Positions 54,547 to 64,000 of a DNA stretch of 64,000 nucleotides are shown here, piece by piece. The notes beneath the pieces are model-generated. The model saw only the letters and a list, made by a program, of their open reading frames with translations, made no database searches and was not told the origin of the DNA. The DNA is from Arboricoccus pini. Lineage in GTDB: Bacteria > Pseudomonadota > Alphaproteobacteria > Geminicoccales > Geminicoccaceae. Where the stretch lies: contig NZ_FYEH01000006.1 of assembly GCF_900187945.1 (NCBI RefSeq), positions 124,001 to 188,000 of the forward strand. Reading direction: 5' to 3'. Both the position numbers and the translations under genes were made by a program. The first letter of the stretch is position 1, and the number at the start of each line of letters is the position of its first letter.

Positions 54547-55413
54547 ATGCCCTCCGATCTAGCGGCGGATCACGACCGTACCGCCCTCTTTCATCCTTGC
54601 CAGGACGATCCAGACTGCCCGTACTGCAACGGCACGAAACAGGACACGCCCTGTGACTGGAGTTTTCTCGACGGCGCCTATTGCATATCGCTGCAGAGCC
54701 GGGCCGAAAGAACCGACCGTGCTACAAAGCATTTTCACGCCCTCGGCCTCTGTCGTCATGTCACGTTTTATAGGCCCGAGCGTCACCCAACTCGGGTAGT
54801 GGCCGGCATATGGGAATCGCACCGCGCGGTGGCGATGGACGCCTTAGCGAGAGGGCTGAAAAACGTTCTTATCATGGAAGACGATGTACGTTTCATGAAC
54901 CGTGCTACCCCGAAGCGTATAGCTCGCATCCCGCGCGAAATTGCGAAATTGCCGGCTGACTGGCGTATCTATTTTCTCGGCCACTGGCCATTTTGGGCGC
55001 GCTTCCATACGCCATTCACGCTCAGGGTGTCCTCGGCTTGTGCCCATGCCTACATTGCCAACCGCCCACTGCTGCAATGGCTGGAAGCCCACTCATTCGA
55101 CCAGCGACGGCACCTCCCTCGCCGTCAGATAGCCGGCAAGGGCATCGACGCTTACTACGCCATGCTGCCGGAGACGTTCGCGGCACTGCCTATGCTCGCG
55201 ATCCAGGATGGTAGTGCCAGTGACCATTTCGCCGAGGCTCGCGCAAAGCGCTCACTGCGCCTTCACCATTTGATCACGAAGCCTCTCTGGTTCGAAAAAG
55301 TCTTCGCCCGCTTGCCGCTCCTTTTCGAAGCCTATGCAGTCTTCACAGCACTGCCGGTTGTCATCGGGTATGCAGTGTATCAGCGTCTTTGGGGTGGGCG
55401 CTCGAAGGTTTGA
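54547..55413 (+). CDS. Family 25 glycosyltransferase (LPS-type) with N-terminal Cys cluster
   Basis: A 288-residue protein. The GT25-like core has AYCISLQSRAERTDRATKHF near residue 44, GIWESHRAVAMDALARGLKN and the acidic motif VLIMEDDVRFMNRA expected to hold the metal-sugar nucleotide, then DWRIYFLGHWPFW. A hydrophobic C-terminal segment (LPVVIGYAVYQRLWG) may attach it to the membrane. The first 40 residues hold four cysteines (18, 24, 27 and 36) in a C-x5-C-x2-C-x8-C order that is not part of the usual fold. Its stop is 22 bp from the convergent MFS gene. It probably modifies lipopolysaccharide or another glycan. Confidence 0.8.
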   Translation: MPSDLAADHDRTALFHPCQDDPDCPYCNGTKQDTPCDWSFLDGAYCISLQSRAERTDRATKHFHALGLCRHVTFYRPERHPTRVVAGIWESHRAVAMDALARGLKNVLIMEDDVRFMNRATPKRIARIPREIAKLPADWRIYFLGHWPFWARFHTPFTLRVSSACAHAYIANRPLLQWLEAHSFDQRRHLPRRQIAGKGIDAYYAMLPETFAALPMLAIQDGSASDHFAEARAKRSLRLHHLITKPLWFEKVFARLPLLFEAYAVFTALPVVIGYAVYQRLWGGRSKV

Positions 55414-55435
55414 GGGCTTCTAACATCAGTTCAAG

Positions 55436-56635
55436 TTAGACTTTCTCGGCGCGTCCGGCGGCCGCTCTCGTATGCGTGGCAAGCACCATGGTGAGGACCA
55501 ATCCGGCAGCCGATGCCATGGCAGCGGCGAGGAACGCCGTTTCGTATCCCGCTCGCGCTATCAAAAACCCTACAAGCGGGCCGCTTATACCGAGTGCCAA
55601 GTCGAGAAAGACTGAGTAGACGCCGAGCGCCGTGCCACGGCTCGCAGGCGCGATCTGACCCACAGCTTCGACGCCAAGCGCCGGAAAGACGAGCGCAAAC
55701 CCACCACCAGTCAAAGCCGCGCCAAGCTGAGCGGCAATCGGGCCATTAGCGTGCCATAGCACCAATAGCCCCAGCCCCTCGACGACAAAGGAAGCCATCG
55801 CCACTTTGAAGCCACCAAAGCGTGCGATCGAGTCGGCAAAGAAAAGCCGGCTTAGAATGAAGAAGAGCCCAAAAGCACTGAGGGCCATGGCCGCATGTGG
55901 CCATGATTTGCTGGCGAAATAAAGCGTGATGAATGTCGCAATCGTGCCGAAGCCGATGGAACCTAACGCCAGTCCTAGGCCATGCGGCAGCACACGTAAG
56001 AGTACGCGTCTAAATGGCAGCCGTATGCCGGCGACAATCGCCGTCGCCTGTTTACGCCACGCAATCGATGCGCCGAGGACGGCTATGAAGAGGATGGTTG
56101 CACCGATCACACCAAAGCCAAAGGAGTCGAACATGACCACCCCCACCGGGGCGCCGATCGCTAGGGCGCCGAAGGTGGCGATGCCGTTCCATGAGATAAC
56201 CTTGGCCGTCGATTCCGGGCCGACCGTTGCCACGGCCCATAGAATTGCACCTGTGCCAATGCAGCTTTCGCCGAAGCCGACGGCCAAACGGCCCATAATG
56301 AGGAATGCGAGGCTGAGAAGGGGGTAGCTCGAGGTGTAGGCGGCCGCCAGCATCAGGATGCCGCTGAGGAAGCAGGCGGCCATACCTCTGAGGACAGTCT
56401 TTCGCGGACCGTCGACATCGGCCATTCGCCCGGCTGACGAGCGAGATAGCAGGGTTGCCACATACTGGCTGCTGATCGCGAGACCGGCCAGCATTGATCC
56501 AAAACCCAGCTGCTCGTGCACGAAGCCCGGAACCACCGCCAGAGGAATGCCGATGGTAAGGTAGCATAGGAACGTGAGGATGACGAACCCGACGATAATC
56601 AACGTGGTTCGAACCGACTTATCGTTGCCGCGCAC
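55436..56635 (-). CDS. MFS transporter, YhhS-like
   Basis: A 399-residue major facilitator with twelve predicted membrane segments. LIIVGFVILTFLCYLTIGIP begins the first. The A-type motif after segment 2 is SRSSAGRMADVDGPRKTVLR, and SIGFGTIATFITLYFASKSW begins the second half, as in the YhhS/YfcJ group of exporters. The start is a GTG at 56635 preceded by AAAGG. A drug, sugar or amino-acid exporter is likely; substrate not visible. It lies downstream of the RND operon on the same strand, about 100 bp away. Confidence 0.87.
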   Translation of the reverse strand: MRGNDKSVRTTLIIVGFVILTFLCYLTIGIPLAVVPGFVHEQLGFGSMLAGLAISSQYVATLLSRSSAGRMADVDGPRKTVLRGMAACFLSGILMLAAAYTSSYPLLSLAFLIMGRLAVGFGESCIGTGAILWAVATVGPESTAKVISWNGIATFGALAIGAPVGVVMFDSFGFGVIGATILFIAVLGASIAWRKQATAIVAGIRLPFRRVLLRVLPHGLGLALGSIGFGTIATFITLYFASKSWPHAAMALSAFGLFFILSRLFFADSIARFGGFKVAMASFVVEGLGLLVLWHANGPIAAQLGAALTGGGFALVFPALGVEAVGQIAPASRGTALGVYSVFLDLALGISGPLVGFLIARAGYETAFLAAAMASAAGLVLTMVLATHTRAAAGRAEKV

Positions 56636-56739
56636 GATAATGGCCTTTGCAGAGAGAATAAAACCGGGAAGAGGCGGATGAAATGTCGGGGAGGACGTCT
56701 AACAGGTTTTTAGGCTCGAAGGGCTGCAACTTTATCGGA

Positions 56740-59700
56740 TCACGGTTCCATCAACGGGGCCTGGCGGACCTTGGCCTCGCCGGAACGGCTGGCGAACGGC
56801 CAACGGATCTTATCCATCAACAGGTAGATGACGGGCGTGGTGTAGATCGTCAAAAGCTGGGAGATGAGAAGGCCGCCCACGATCGCAACGCCAAGAGGCC
56901 GCCTCAAAGCTGAGCCTGGACCTGTAAATATCAGGAGCGGTACCGCGCCGAGCAGGGCTGCCAGCGTCGTCATCATGATCGGGCGGAATCGCTCCACGGC
57001 AGCCCGTGTGATCGCTTCCTTAGCCGGCAACCCTTGATTGCGCTCGGCCTGCAGCGCGAAGTCGACCAGCATGATCCCGTTCTTCTTGACGATACCTATC
57101 AGAAGAAGGATCCCGATCAGCGCGATGAGCGAGAGATCCATGCCGAAAAGCTTGAGCGCCAGCAGCGCGCCCAATCCGGCGGACGGAAGGGTCGAGATGA
57201 TCGTCAAGGGATGACGAAGGCTCTCATAGAGAATGCCAAGGGTGAGATAGACGGCGATTACGGCCGCAATAAGTAGCAGTCCCTCCTGGCTGCTGGACGC
57301 GGAGAAACCCGAAATGGGTATGGTGTGGATCTCGTCCGGCAAGTGTAAGCCGTCCACCATTTCATTGATGGCGGCGAGCGCTGTTCCTGGCGCGGTACCC
57401 GGTCGAAGATTGTAGCTTATAGTGACCGAGGGAAACTGCCCTTGGTGGTTGACGGTCAAGGGCGAAACATCACGGACGATTCTGATTAGCGCTGAGAGTG
57501 GTACCGAGGCCCCGTCCGTGCCCGCCAAGTAGATATGGCCGATGCCGGCAAGGCTACGATGCGTCCCACCTTCGGCCTCGAGCACCACCTGATACTGATT
57601 GCGCGAGCCGTACATCGTCGAGATCTGGCGCTGAGAGAATGCGTCGTTCAAAGCGGCGTCTATGTCCTGCATCGAAACGCCGAGACGCGATGCGGCATCT
57701 CGATCGACGATGAGGCGTGCTTGCGGTCCTGGCTCATTCCGGTCATTCGACACGTCGGTGACGCCATCGACCTTGCGCATCGCCTCCGTAACGGTCGCTG
57801 CATACCGAGTGAGCAGCGTAAGATCGGGGCTCCAGAGCGTGTATTGGAACTGGCCGGATGTCTGCCTTGGGCCCGTCGGCACCTCCTGAGCCGGAAAGAA
57901 AAACACTTGGGCACCGATAATACGCTGCATCTGTGGACGTAGGCGTTCGATAACCTGAAAGATCGATGCATCTCGTTGCTCGAACGGCTTGAGAGCAACA
58001 AACATGTTACTCGAATTTCCCGCCGAGAAGACGCTCGAGCCGATCGATGAGGCGACCGATTCGATGGCGGGATCCTGACGCAGGATGGCGATGACCTCTT
58101 CCTGCAGCGCCTTCATCCGTTCGAACGACGCATTGGCCGGTCCCTGCACGCTCCCGAACATCAAGCTCGTGTCGTCCTGCGGCAACGTGCCCGCCGGGAT
58201 GATTCGAAATAGGCCAATCGTCATGATCAGGACGACCAAGGTGGCCCCGCTCATCCATGCCCGGCGCTTCAAAGCCCAACGAAGGCTGCGTTCGTAACCG
58301 CTGGCCAGGGCGTCGAGCAATGGTTCGATCCGGCGATCGAGCCAGGTCTCGCCAGGGCGTGGGCTGCGCTTGATGAAATAGGCGCAGACGACAGGGGTAA
58401 CGACCAAAGAGACGATGGCCGAGATGACGACCGCCACGGAGAGCGTCACCGCGAACTCGCGCAGAAAACGCCCCTGGATGCCACTCATGAACAGAATCGG
58501 GATGAAGGCTGCCACCAGCGAAATGCTGATCGAGATGACAGTAAAGCCGATCTGCCGCGCCCCTTCCATGGCCGCACGCAGCGGCCGCATGCCGCGCTCC
58601 AGGTGGGCAAAGACGTTCTCGATCATGACGATCGCATCGTCGACGACGAAGCCGACCGATATGGTCAATGCCATCAACGAGAGATTGTCCAAGCTGTAAT
58701 CGAGGATCCACATGACAGCGAGGGTGCCCGCGAGCGAGAGCGGCAACGCTAGGCCCGCGGCCAGGGTCGGCACAATGCGTCTTAGGAAAACGGCAACGAC
58801 CGCCATCACCAGGACGGCGCTCAAGAGCAAGGTGAACTGCAAGTCGTGGACGGAGGCCTGGATGACCTCGGTCCGATCGGAAACGATGTTGACCGACATG
58901 CCCGCAGGGATGAATTCCGCCAGCTTCGGCAGTTGCGCCCTGATGCGGGCAACGGTGGCAACCGTATTCGCGTCCGCCGCCTTCTGTACGAAGAGAAGAA
59001 TGGCCGGCTTCTGATTGAACCAGCCAGCGTTGAGTCTTGAACGACTGCCCTCTCGGATCGTGGCGATATCGCCCAGTCGCACGATCGTGCCGTCAGCCAG
59101 CTTTATCGGTACCTCGGCATAAGCAGCAGGCGTCTTCAACTGCCCATTCAGGCCGATGGTGATCGAAAGATCGCTGCTATCGAAGACGCCAAGAGGGCTG
59201 AGAACGTTCGAATTAGCTATCGCCGTCCGAACGTCATCCAGCTTGATTCCTCTGGCAGCGAGACGCCGGGGATCGACTGCGACCCGGATGGCGGGTTGTT
59301 CGCCACCGCTGACGGTCACTTCAGCCACCCCCTCGATCTGAGACAAACGGGGTCCCACCGTCGTGTCCGCGACGTCGTAGAGATCCCGGCTTGGCGATTG
59401 ATCGGAAGTCATGGCCAAAATGAGAATGGGGATTGAGGCCGGGTTGGATTTGCGCAGCCGTGGTTGTTGGGTGAGGTCGGAGGGCAAGTCCTCGGCGGCT
59501 GCATTGATCGCGGCTTGAACGTCGCGCGCGGCGCCATCGATATCGCGCGAAAGATCGAACTGGACGTTAATATTGGTTGATCCGAGCGTGCTGCTCGATG
59601 TGATCGAGGTGACCCCGGCAATCTCGCCCATGCGCCGCTCCAGGGGCGCAGCCAGCGTTGCCGCGATCGTCTCGGGATCCGCGCCAGGCTCGCTAGCCGT

Positions 59701-59847
59701 CACCCTGATCGTCGGCAGGTCGACCATCGGCAAAGACGCGACCGGTAGAAAAGGATACGCGATGAGGCCTGTCAGAAGCAGCGCTATCGACAGCAGCAAC
59801 GTTGCGATCGGCCGGCGGATGAAAGGTGCCGAGACGCTGAGCCGCAT
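56740..59847 (-). CDS. mdtC: RND efflux pump subunit MdtC/MuxC-like
   Basis: A 1035-residue inner-membrane drug/proton antiporter of the HAE1 family with twelve membrane segments and two large periplasmic loops. The paired Asp of the proton relay is in VGFVVDDAIVMIENVFAHLE. GDIATIREGSRSRLNAGWFN and NGIMLVDFALQAERNQGLPA are typical. MdtB and MdtC work as a heterotrimer. It begins five bases after the mdtB stop and is the last gene of mdtA-mdtB-mdtC. The window has no outer-membrane TolC-like gene after it. Confidence 0.92.
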   Translation of the reverse strand: MRLSVSAPFIRRPIATLLLSIALLLTGLIAYPFLPVASLPMVDLPTIRVTASEPGADPETIAATLAAPLERRMGEIAGVTSITSSSTLGSTNINVQFDLSRDIDGAARDVQAAINAAAEDLPSDLTQQPRLRKSNPASIPILILAMTSDQSPSRDLYDVADTTVGPRLSQIEGVAEVTVSGGEQPAIRVAVDPRRLAARGIKLDDVRTAIANSNVLSPLGVFDSSDLSITIGLNGQLKTPAAYAEVPIKLADGTIVRLGDIATIREGSRSRLNAGWFNQKPAILLFVQKAADANTVATVARIRAQLPKLAEFIPAGMSVNIVSDRTEVIQASVHDLQFTLLLSAVLVMAVVAVFLRRIVPTLAAGLALPLSLAGTLAVMWILDYSLDNLSLMALTISVGFVVDDAIVMIENVFAHLERGMRPLRAAMEGARQIGFTVISISISLVAAFIPILFMSGIQGRFLREFAVTLSVAVVISAIVSLVVTPVVCAYFIKRSPRPGETWLDRRIEPLLDALASGYERSLRWALKRRAWMSGATLVVLIMTIGLFRIIPAGTLPQDDTSLMFGSVQGPANASFERMKALQEEVIAILRQDPAIESVASSIGSSVFSAGNSSNMFVALKPFEQRDASIFQVIERLRPQMQRIIGAQVFFFPAQEVPTGPRQTSGQFQYTLWSPDLTLLTRYAATVTEAMRKVDGVTDVSNDRNEPGPQARLIVDRDAASRLGVSMQDIDAALNDAFSQRQISTMYGSRNQYQVVLEAEGGTHRSLAGIGHIYLAGTDGASVPLSALIRIVRDVSPLTVNHQGQFPSVTISYNLRPGTAPGTALAAINEMVDGLHLPDEIHTIPISGFSASSSQEGLLLIAAVIAVYLTLGILYESLRHPLTIISTLPSAGLGALLALKLFGMDLSLIALIGILLLIGIVKKNGIMLVDFALQAERNQGLPAKEAITRAAVERFRPIMMTTLAALLGAVPLLIFTGPGSALRRPLGVAIVGGLLISQLLTIYTTPVIYLLMDKIRWPFASRSGEAKVRQAPLMEP

Positions 59848-59852
59848 GGCCG

Positions 59853-62800
59853 CTACTCAGCGGGCCGGGCAAGGCCCGACGAACGAGGCCCTGCGACACT
59901 TCGAGATTTCGACCGACTGACTAGTCTGTCCTTGAGGCCACCCATCGCAAGGTAGATGACCGGGGTCGTGTAGAGGGTAAGAAGCTGGCTGAGCAGAAGG
60001 CCGCCGATGATGGTGATACCAAGCGGGACGCGCAATTCGGCCCCCGGACCGCTGCCTATTGCCAGCGGCACGGCGCCGAACAAGGCTGCTAGGGTAGTCA
60101 TCGTGATTGGCCGGAAGCGGAGCGTTGCGGCCTGAAAAATTGCATCCAGCGGTGCAAGCTTGTCACGGCGCTCCGCCTCGATGGCGAAGTCAATCATGAT
60201 GATGGCGTTCTTTTTGACGATGCCCATGAGGAGAACGATCCCGATCAGGCCCGGAAGCGTCAGTTCCAAATTGAAGAGCATCAGGGCAACGAGCGCCCCG
60301 ACACCTGCCGATGGCAGGGTCGTCAGGATCGTGAAGGGATGGACGAGACTCTCATACAGAACACCCAGGACGATGTAGATGACTACAATCGCCGCCAAGA
60401 TCAAAAAGGGCTCGTTCGCCGTGGATTTGGCGAACTCGGCGGCATCGCCGACAAAGACGCCCGATACTGTCTCAGGCATACGGATATCTTGCCGGGTAGC
60501 CTCGATCGCCGAGACGGCAGCACCCAGCGACATTGATGATGCAAGGTCGAAGCTGATCGTCGCAGCGGGAAACTGATCCTGGCGAAGGACGACCAGCGGT
60601 GCGGTCGTCCGCGAGATGCGCGCGACGGCCGTCAGAGGCACTTGCGTTCCATCGCTCGCACTGACGTAAAGCCGACTAAGCGTCGCTGGGTCGCGCTGGA
60701 ACCGGGGCTCGGCTTCGAGGACGACGCGGTATTGGTTGGACTGACCGAAAATGGTCGAGATCTGCCGCTGCCCGAATGCGTCCGACAGCGCGTTCTGCAC
60801 AGCACTCATCGTGACGCCGAGACGGCCGGCCAGGACGCGATCGACGTCGATTTGAACGCGTGGCCCGTAATCTTGAAGGTCTGAGGATACACCAATCAGT
60901 CCGGGGAGTGCCGACATCGCCGAGGTCAGACGCCCGGTCCATAGCTGAAGTGTTTTGCTGTCGCTGGAAGTCAGACGATACTGATACTGCGTCCTGCCTG
61001 TCGTCGTGCCGAGTTGCACGTCCTGGACGGGCTGGAAAAAAACTCGGACGGACGGCAACACCGCCAGACGTTGCTGCAGGCGGTCGACGACGGCCGAGAT
61101 CGTCTGATCCCTGTCTTCCTTGGGCTTAAGAACGATCTGCAATCGCCCGGCATTCGGAGCCGAGACCGCTGTCCCGACACCGACTAGCGATGTCGTGCTG
61201 ACGACGTCAGGATCCTGCCCCACAATTTCAGCAACCTGTTCCTGCGCGCGGCTCATAGCGTCGAAGGACACATCCTGCGCCGCTTCGGTTGTCGCAATGA
61301 TCAGGCTGGTATCCTGTCGCGGCAAGAATCCTTTAGGCACGATGAGATATAGCCAGACGGTCAGGACGGCGGTGCCAATCGCCACCAGGAGCATCAGGAT
61401 GCGATGCCTCAGGACGACACGCAGACTGCTGGCATAACCGGCTTGAAAGCCGTCCAGAATGCGTTCGATCCCGCGGCCAATAGGGCCTGGTTGCTTTGCA
61501 TGGGAGCGATCGCGCATCAGGCGCGAGCACATCATGGGCGTGAGGGTCAAGGAGACGACCGCCGAGACGACGACGGCGATCGTCAAGGTCAGGGCAAACT
61601 CCCGGAACAGGCGCCCGACCACGCCAGTCATGAAAAGTAGAGGAATGAAGACCGCGATCAGGGACACGGTCAGCGAGATCACCGTAAAGCCGATCTCGCC
61701 AGCACCCTCGAAGGCTGCGCGTAGCGGCGGCATGCCAGCCTCGAGCCGACGGGAGATGTTCTCGATCATGACGATCGCATCGTCGACCACGAAGCCCGTG
61801 CCGATCGTGAGCGCCATAAGCGACAAATTGTCGAGCGAGAAGCCGCAAAGCCACATGACGCCAAACGTGCCGAGCAGGGACAAGGGCAGCGCGGTAGCGG
61901 CGATGAGCGTAGCACTTACCTGGCGAAGAAAGATGAAGACGACCATGACCACGAGGGCGGTCGAGAGCATGAGGGTGAATTGAACATCCTGCACGGAAGC
62001 GCGGATCGTCTCCGTTCGGTCATTGACGATCGAAAGGGCCGCACCTCGCGGCATCGCCTGCTTAAGGCGCGGCACAAGTTCGCGAAGGCTCTGAACCGTC
62101 TGGACAATGTTCGCGCCCGGCTGCCGTTGCACGTCGATCACGACCGCCGCACTCGCAGCCGACCAGGCGGCAACCTTGTCGTTTTCGACGCCATCAATGA
62201 CGGAGGCGACATCACGCAGTCGGACAGGGGCGCCGTTCGCATAGGCAACGACAACGTCTTTATAGGCTTGTGCGTCCTCGAGCTGATCGTTGGCGGCGAC
62301 GGTGAACGCCTTGTCCGCCCCGTTCAAGCTTCCTTTGGGCCCGTTCGTATTGGCATCGGCGATCGCCGTTCTAACGGTATCGAGGCCCAGCCCCAGACTG
62401 GCGAGCTTGTCGAGATCGACCTGGATCCGGACCGCTGGCTTGATGCCCCCTTGAACGGACACGCGCCCGACGCCGGCTACCTGACTCAGGCGCTGTGCTA
62501 GAAAAGTATCGGCAAGGTCCGCCAGCCTAGAAACGGGTAGCTCGCTGGAGGTCAGCGCGATGGTGAGGATCGGCACATCCGCCGGATTGACCTTCGAATA
62601 GGTTGGCGGATAGGGTAGGTTGCTTGGTAGCGTCGAGTCGGCCGCATTGATGGCGGATTGGATGTCCTGTGCCGCCGCATCGATATCGCGGTCCAATGCG
62701 AACTGAAGTGTGATCTGCGACAGACCGGCAGCGCTGGTAGAGCTCATCGACGTCAAGGACGGTACCTGGCCGAGCTGACGCTCGAGCGGTGCCGTCACCA

Positions 62801-62984
62801 GGTTGGCCATCGTATCAGCGCTGGCACCGGGCAGGCGGGTCGAAACCTGGATGGTGGGGAAATCGACCTCCGGCAATGAAGCCACGGGCAGTTCGCGATA
62901 GCCCATGATGCCCGCCAGCAGGAGGCCGACGGCCAACAACAATGTTGCTATCGGTCGGGCAATAAAAGGCGCCGAGACGTTCAC
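59853..62984 (-). CDS. mdtB: RND efflux pump subunit MdtB/MuxB-like
   Basis: A 1043-residue HAE1 antiporter, a paralogue of the next gene. The proton-relay aspartates are in GTGFVVDDAIVMIENISRRL. LDNLSLMALTIGTGF and KKNAIIMIDFAIEAERRDKL are also seen. The GTG at 62984 overlaps the stop of the adaptor (GTGA). Two RND subunits encoded in tandem is the mark of MdtBC-type pumps, which export bile salts, novobiocin and similar compounds in E. coli. Confidence 0.92.
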   Translation of the reverse strand: MNVSAPFIARPIATLLLAVGLLLAGIMGYRELPVASLPEVDFPTIQVSTRLPGASADTMANLVTAPLERQLGQVPSLTSMSSTSAAGLSQITLQFALDRDIDAAAQDIQSAINAADSTLPSNLPYPPTYSKVNPADVPILTIALTSSELPVSRLADLADTFLAQRLSQVAGVGRVSVQGGIKPAVRIQVDLDKLASLGLGLDTVRTAIADANTNGPKGSLNGADKAFTVAANDQLEDAQAYKDVVVAYANGAPVRLRDVASVIDGVENDKVAAWSAASAAVVIDVQRQPGANIVQTVQSLRELVPRLKQAMPRGAALSIVNDRTETIRASVQDVQFTLMLSTALVVMVVFIFLRQVSATLIAATALPLSLLGTFGVMWLCGFSLDNLSLMALTIGTGFVVDDAIVMIENISRRLEAGMPPLRAAFEGAGEIGFTVISLTVSLIAVFIPLLFMTGVVGRLFREFALTLTIAVVVSAVVSLTLTPMMCSRLMRDRSHAKQPGPIGRGIERILDGFQAGYASSLRVVLRHRILMLLVAIGTAVLTVWLYLIVPKGFLPRQDTSLIIATTEAAQDVSFDAMSRAQEQVAEIVGQDPDVVSTTSLVGVGTAVSAPNAGRLQIVLKPKEDRDQTISAVVDRLQQRLAVLPSVRVFFQPVQDVQLGTTTGRTQYQYRLTSSDSKTLQLWTGRLTSAMSALPGLIGVSSDLQDYGPRVQIDVDRVLAGRLGVTMSAVQNALSDAFGQRQISTIFGQSNQYRVVLEAEPRFQRDPATLSRLYVSASDGTQVPLTAVARISRTTAPLVVLRQDQFPAATISFDLASSMSLGAAVSAIEATRQDIRMPETVSGVFVGDAAEFAKSTANEPFLILAAIVVIYIVLGVLYESLVHPFTILTTLPSAGVGALVALMLFNLELTLPGLIGIVLLMGIVKKNAIIMIDFAIEAERRDKLAPLDAIFQAATLRFRPITMTTLAALFGAVPLAIGSGPGAELRVPLGITIIGGLLLSQLLTLYTTPVIYLAMGGLKDRLVSRSKSRSVAGPRSSGLARPAE

Positions 62985-64000
62985 GATCCTGATGCCGCAC
63001 GGCTACCGGCGGCACCCGCATCACCAGCCGTACTGCGATCGATCCGGACCGCTTCCCCGTCGGTCAATCGGACAAACCCGGTCGTTATGACCTCGTCCTC
63101 TGCCGACAGGCCGCTCGTCACCACCGCCCGCTTTTCATCTTCTTGGGCCACCTGGATGGACTTGAGGCGAGCCACAGTCGCTGTATCGCCCTGCCTCTCG
63201 ACAACGTAGGCAAAGGTACCATCGGGACCCTGCTGTACCGCTGCTGCCGGAATCGTCAGCGCATCCTTGCGAGTATCGATCTGCAACCTGACATTAACGA
63301 ATTGACCGGGCCAGAGCTGCAACTCCGCATTTGGGAAGGTTGCCTTCAGCTTGATCGTTCCGGTGGTCGTGTCGACCTCGTTGTCGACGACTTCCAGTGA
63401 GCCCCGATCCAGCGGTTCGTCGGCACCACTCCGGAAGGCCTGCGCGGCTAGCGGCACGCCCGCAGCCATTGCGTTGCCTAGCGATGAAAGCTGGGTCTCG
63501 GGGAGAGTGAAGAGGACGGATATAGGCCGAAGCTGGGTGATCGTCACGATACCCGTTGTGTCCGATGCGCGCACGATATTGCCGACATCGACTTTGCGGA
63601 TGCCAGTTCGCCCGTCGATCGGTGAGGTGATGCGCGTATAGCCAAGCGATGTGCGCGCGCTGTCGATGGCGGCCTGATCGGACTGGACCAGTGCCGTATA
63701 TTGACGGACCTGCGCTGCCGCCGTGTCGGCTTCCTGCTTGGTGGCATAGTCGGTCTTGGCCAGCCGTTGATACCTTGCCGCGTCGAGCCTGGCATTGGCT
63801 AACTGCGCGTAGTCCTGGCCCATCTTGCCGATCGCCTCGTCCAATTGCGCCTGATATAGGGCAGGGTCGATGAGGGCCAGCAGGTCGCCTTTCTTGATAT
63901 CCTGGCCTTCGCGGAAACGCAGCTCGAGCAGGCGGCCGTCGATCTGCGGCTGTACCAGCACGGATTGATAAGCCTGGACGGTCCCCACACCCTCCAAATA
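62981..64000 (-). CDS. mdtA: RND periplasmic adaptor MdtA/MuxA-like, N-terminus beyond right edge
   Basis: The frame is open to the right edge, so the 5' part (signal peptide and the first residues) is missing; at least 339 residues are seen. GVGTVQAYQSVLVQPQIDGR, FREGQDIKKGDLLALIDPAL, the alpha-hairpin (about DYAQLANARLDAARYQRLAK), LGYTRITSPIDGRTGIRKVD and GIVTITQLRPISVLFTLPET match MdtA closely. It bridges MdtBC to an outer-membrane channel. Its stop overlaps mdtB (GTGA), giving an adaptor-pump-pump operon. Confidence 0.92.
   Translation of the reverse strand, partial: YLEGVGTVQAYQSVLVQPQIDGRLLELRFREGQDIKKGDLLALIDPALYQAQLDEAIGKMGQDYAQLANARLDAARYQRLAKTDYATKQEADTAAAQVRQYTALVQSDQAAIDSARTSLGYTRITSPIDGRTGIRKVDVGNIVRASDTTGIVTITQLRPISVLFTLPETQLSSLGNAMAAGVPLAAQAFRSGADEPLDRGSLEVVDNEVDTTTGTIKLKATFPNAELQLWPGQFVNVRLQIDTRKDALTIPAAAVQQGPDGTFAYVVERQGDTATVARLKSIQVAQEDEKRAVVTSGLSAEDEVITTGFVRLTDGEAVRIDRSTAGDAGAAGSRAASGS

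Overview
The window is GC-rich chromosomal DNA from an alphaproteobacterium, most likely of the Hyphomicrobiales (Rhizobiales). This rests on gene content rather than on any marker gene: a divergent Lrp / alanine racemase / D-amino acid dehydrogenase unit, two CsbD-type stress genes with EcfG-like promoters, many solute-binding-protein ABC transporters, an N-acetylglutaminylglutamine amide (NAGGN) osmoprotectant cluster, and remnants of a protein with FG-GAP-like repeats. The genus cannot be named from the sequence.

Layout. 1-5.5 kb: a partial lipoprotein, tRNA-Lys(CTT), a CsbD protein, a single-domain response regulator, the Lrp-alr-dadA unit for alanine catabolism, tRNA-Gly(CCC) and a holin-like membrane protein. 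5.8-7.3 kb: a small lipoprotein, then decayed DNA with fragments of a repeat-rich surface protein. 7.3-12.6 kb: a class III PLP enzyme, a MAPEG protein, a NagA-type deacetylase, RidA, DUF2390, a second CsbD protein and ArfB. 12.7-17.5 kb: the complete NAGGN set (amidotransferase, dipeptide synthetase, M42 peptidase). 17.9-25.3 kb: a cupredoxin-like protein and a polyol/sugar locus (dehydrogenase, binding protein, SIS isomerase, two permeases, SorC regulator; no ATPase gene), then an IclR regulator. 25.5-31.4 kb: Hsp20-Lon, ExbB-ExbD-TonB and an unknown internally duplicated protein. 31.4-36.6 kb: a peptide-type ABC importer with a permease-ATPase fusion. 36.7-40.7 kb: LigA, PanC, DUF1003. 40.7-50.7 kb: a second peptide-type importer (minus strand) and a complete sugar importer (plus strand). 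50.7-56.6 kb: a small membrane protein, an orphan SsuA-like binding protein, an AT-rich island, a 44-residue membrane protein, DUF488, a beta-carbonic anhydrase, a family 25 glycosyltransferase and an MFS transporter. 56.7-64 kb: an MdtABC-type RND efflux operon whose adaptor runs off the right edge.

The genes fit a soil or plant-associated scavenger: four multi-gene importers, alanine and amino-sugar catabolism, osmoprotectant synthesis, stress proteins and drug efflux. No CRISPR array, intact insertion sequence, integrase or rRNA was seen. The strongest candidates for something little described are the PLP enzyme / deacetylase / RidA locus, the ABC operon with an embedded SIS isomerase and no ATPase, the duplicated protein after tonB, and the AT-rich island ahead of a tiny membrane protein. 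Starts were chosen from ribosome-binding sites, coupling overlaps and family N-termini; many remain tentative.
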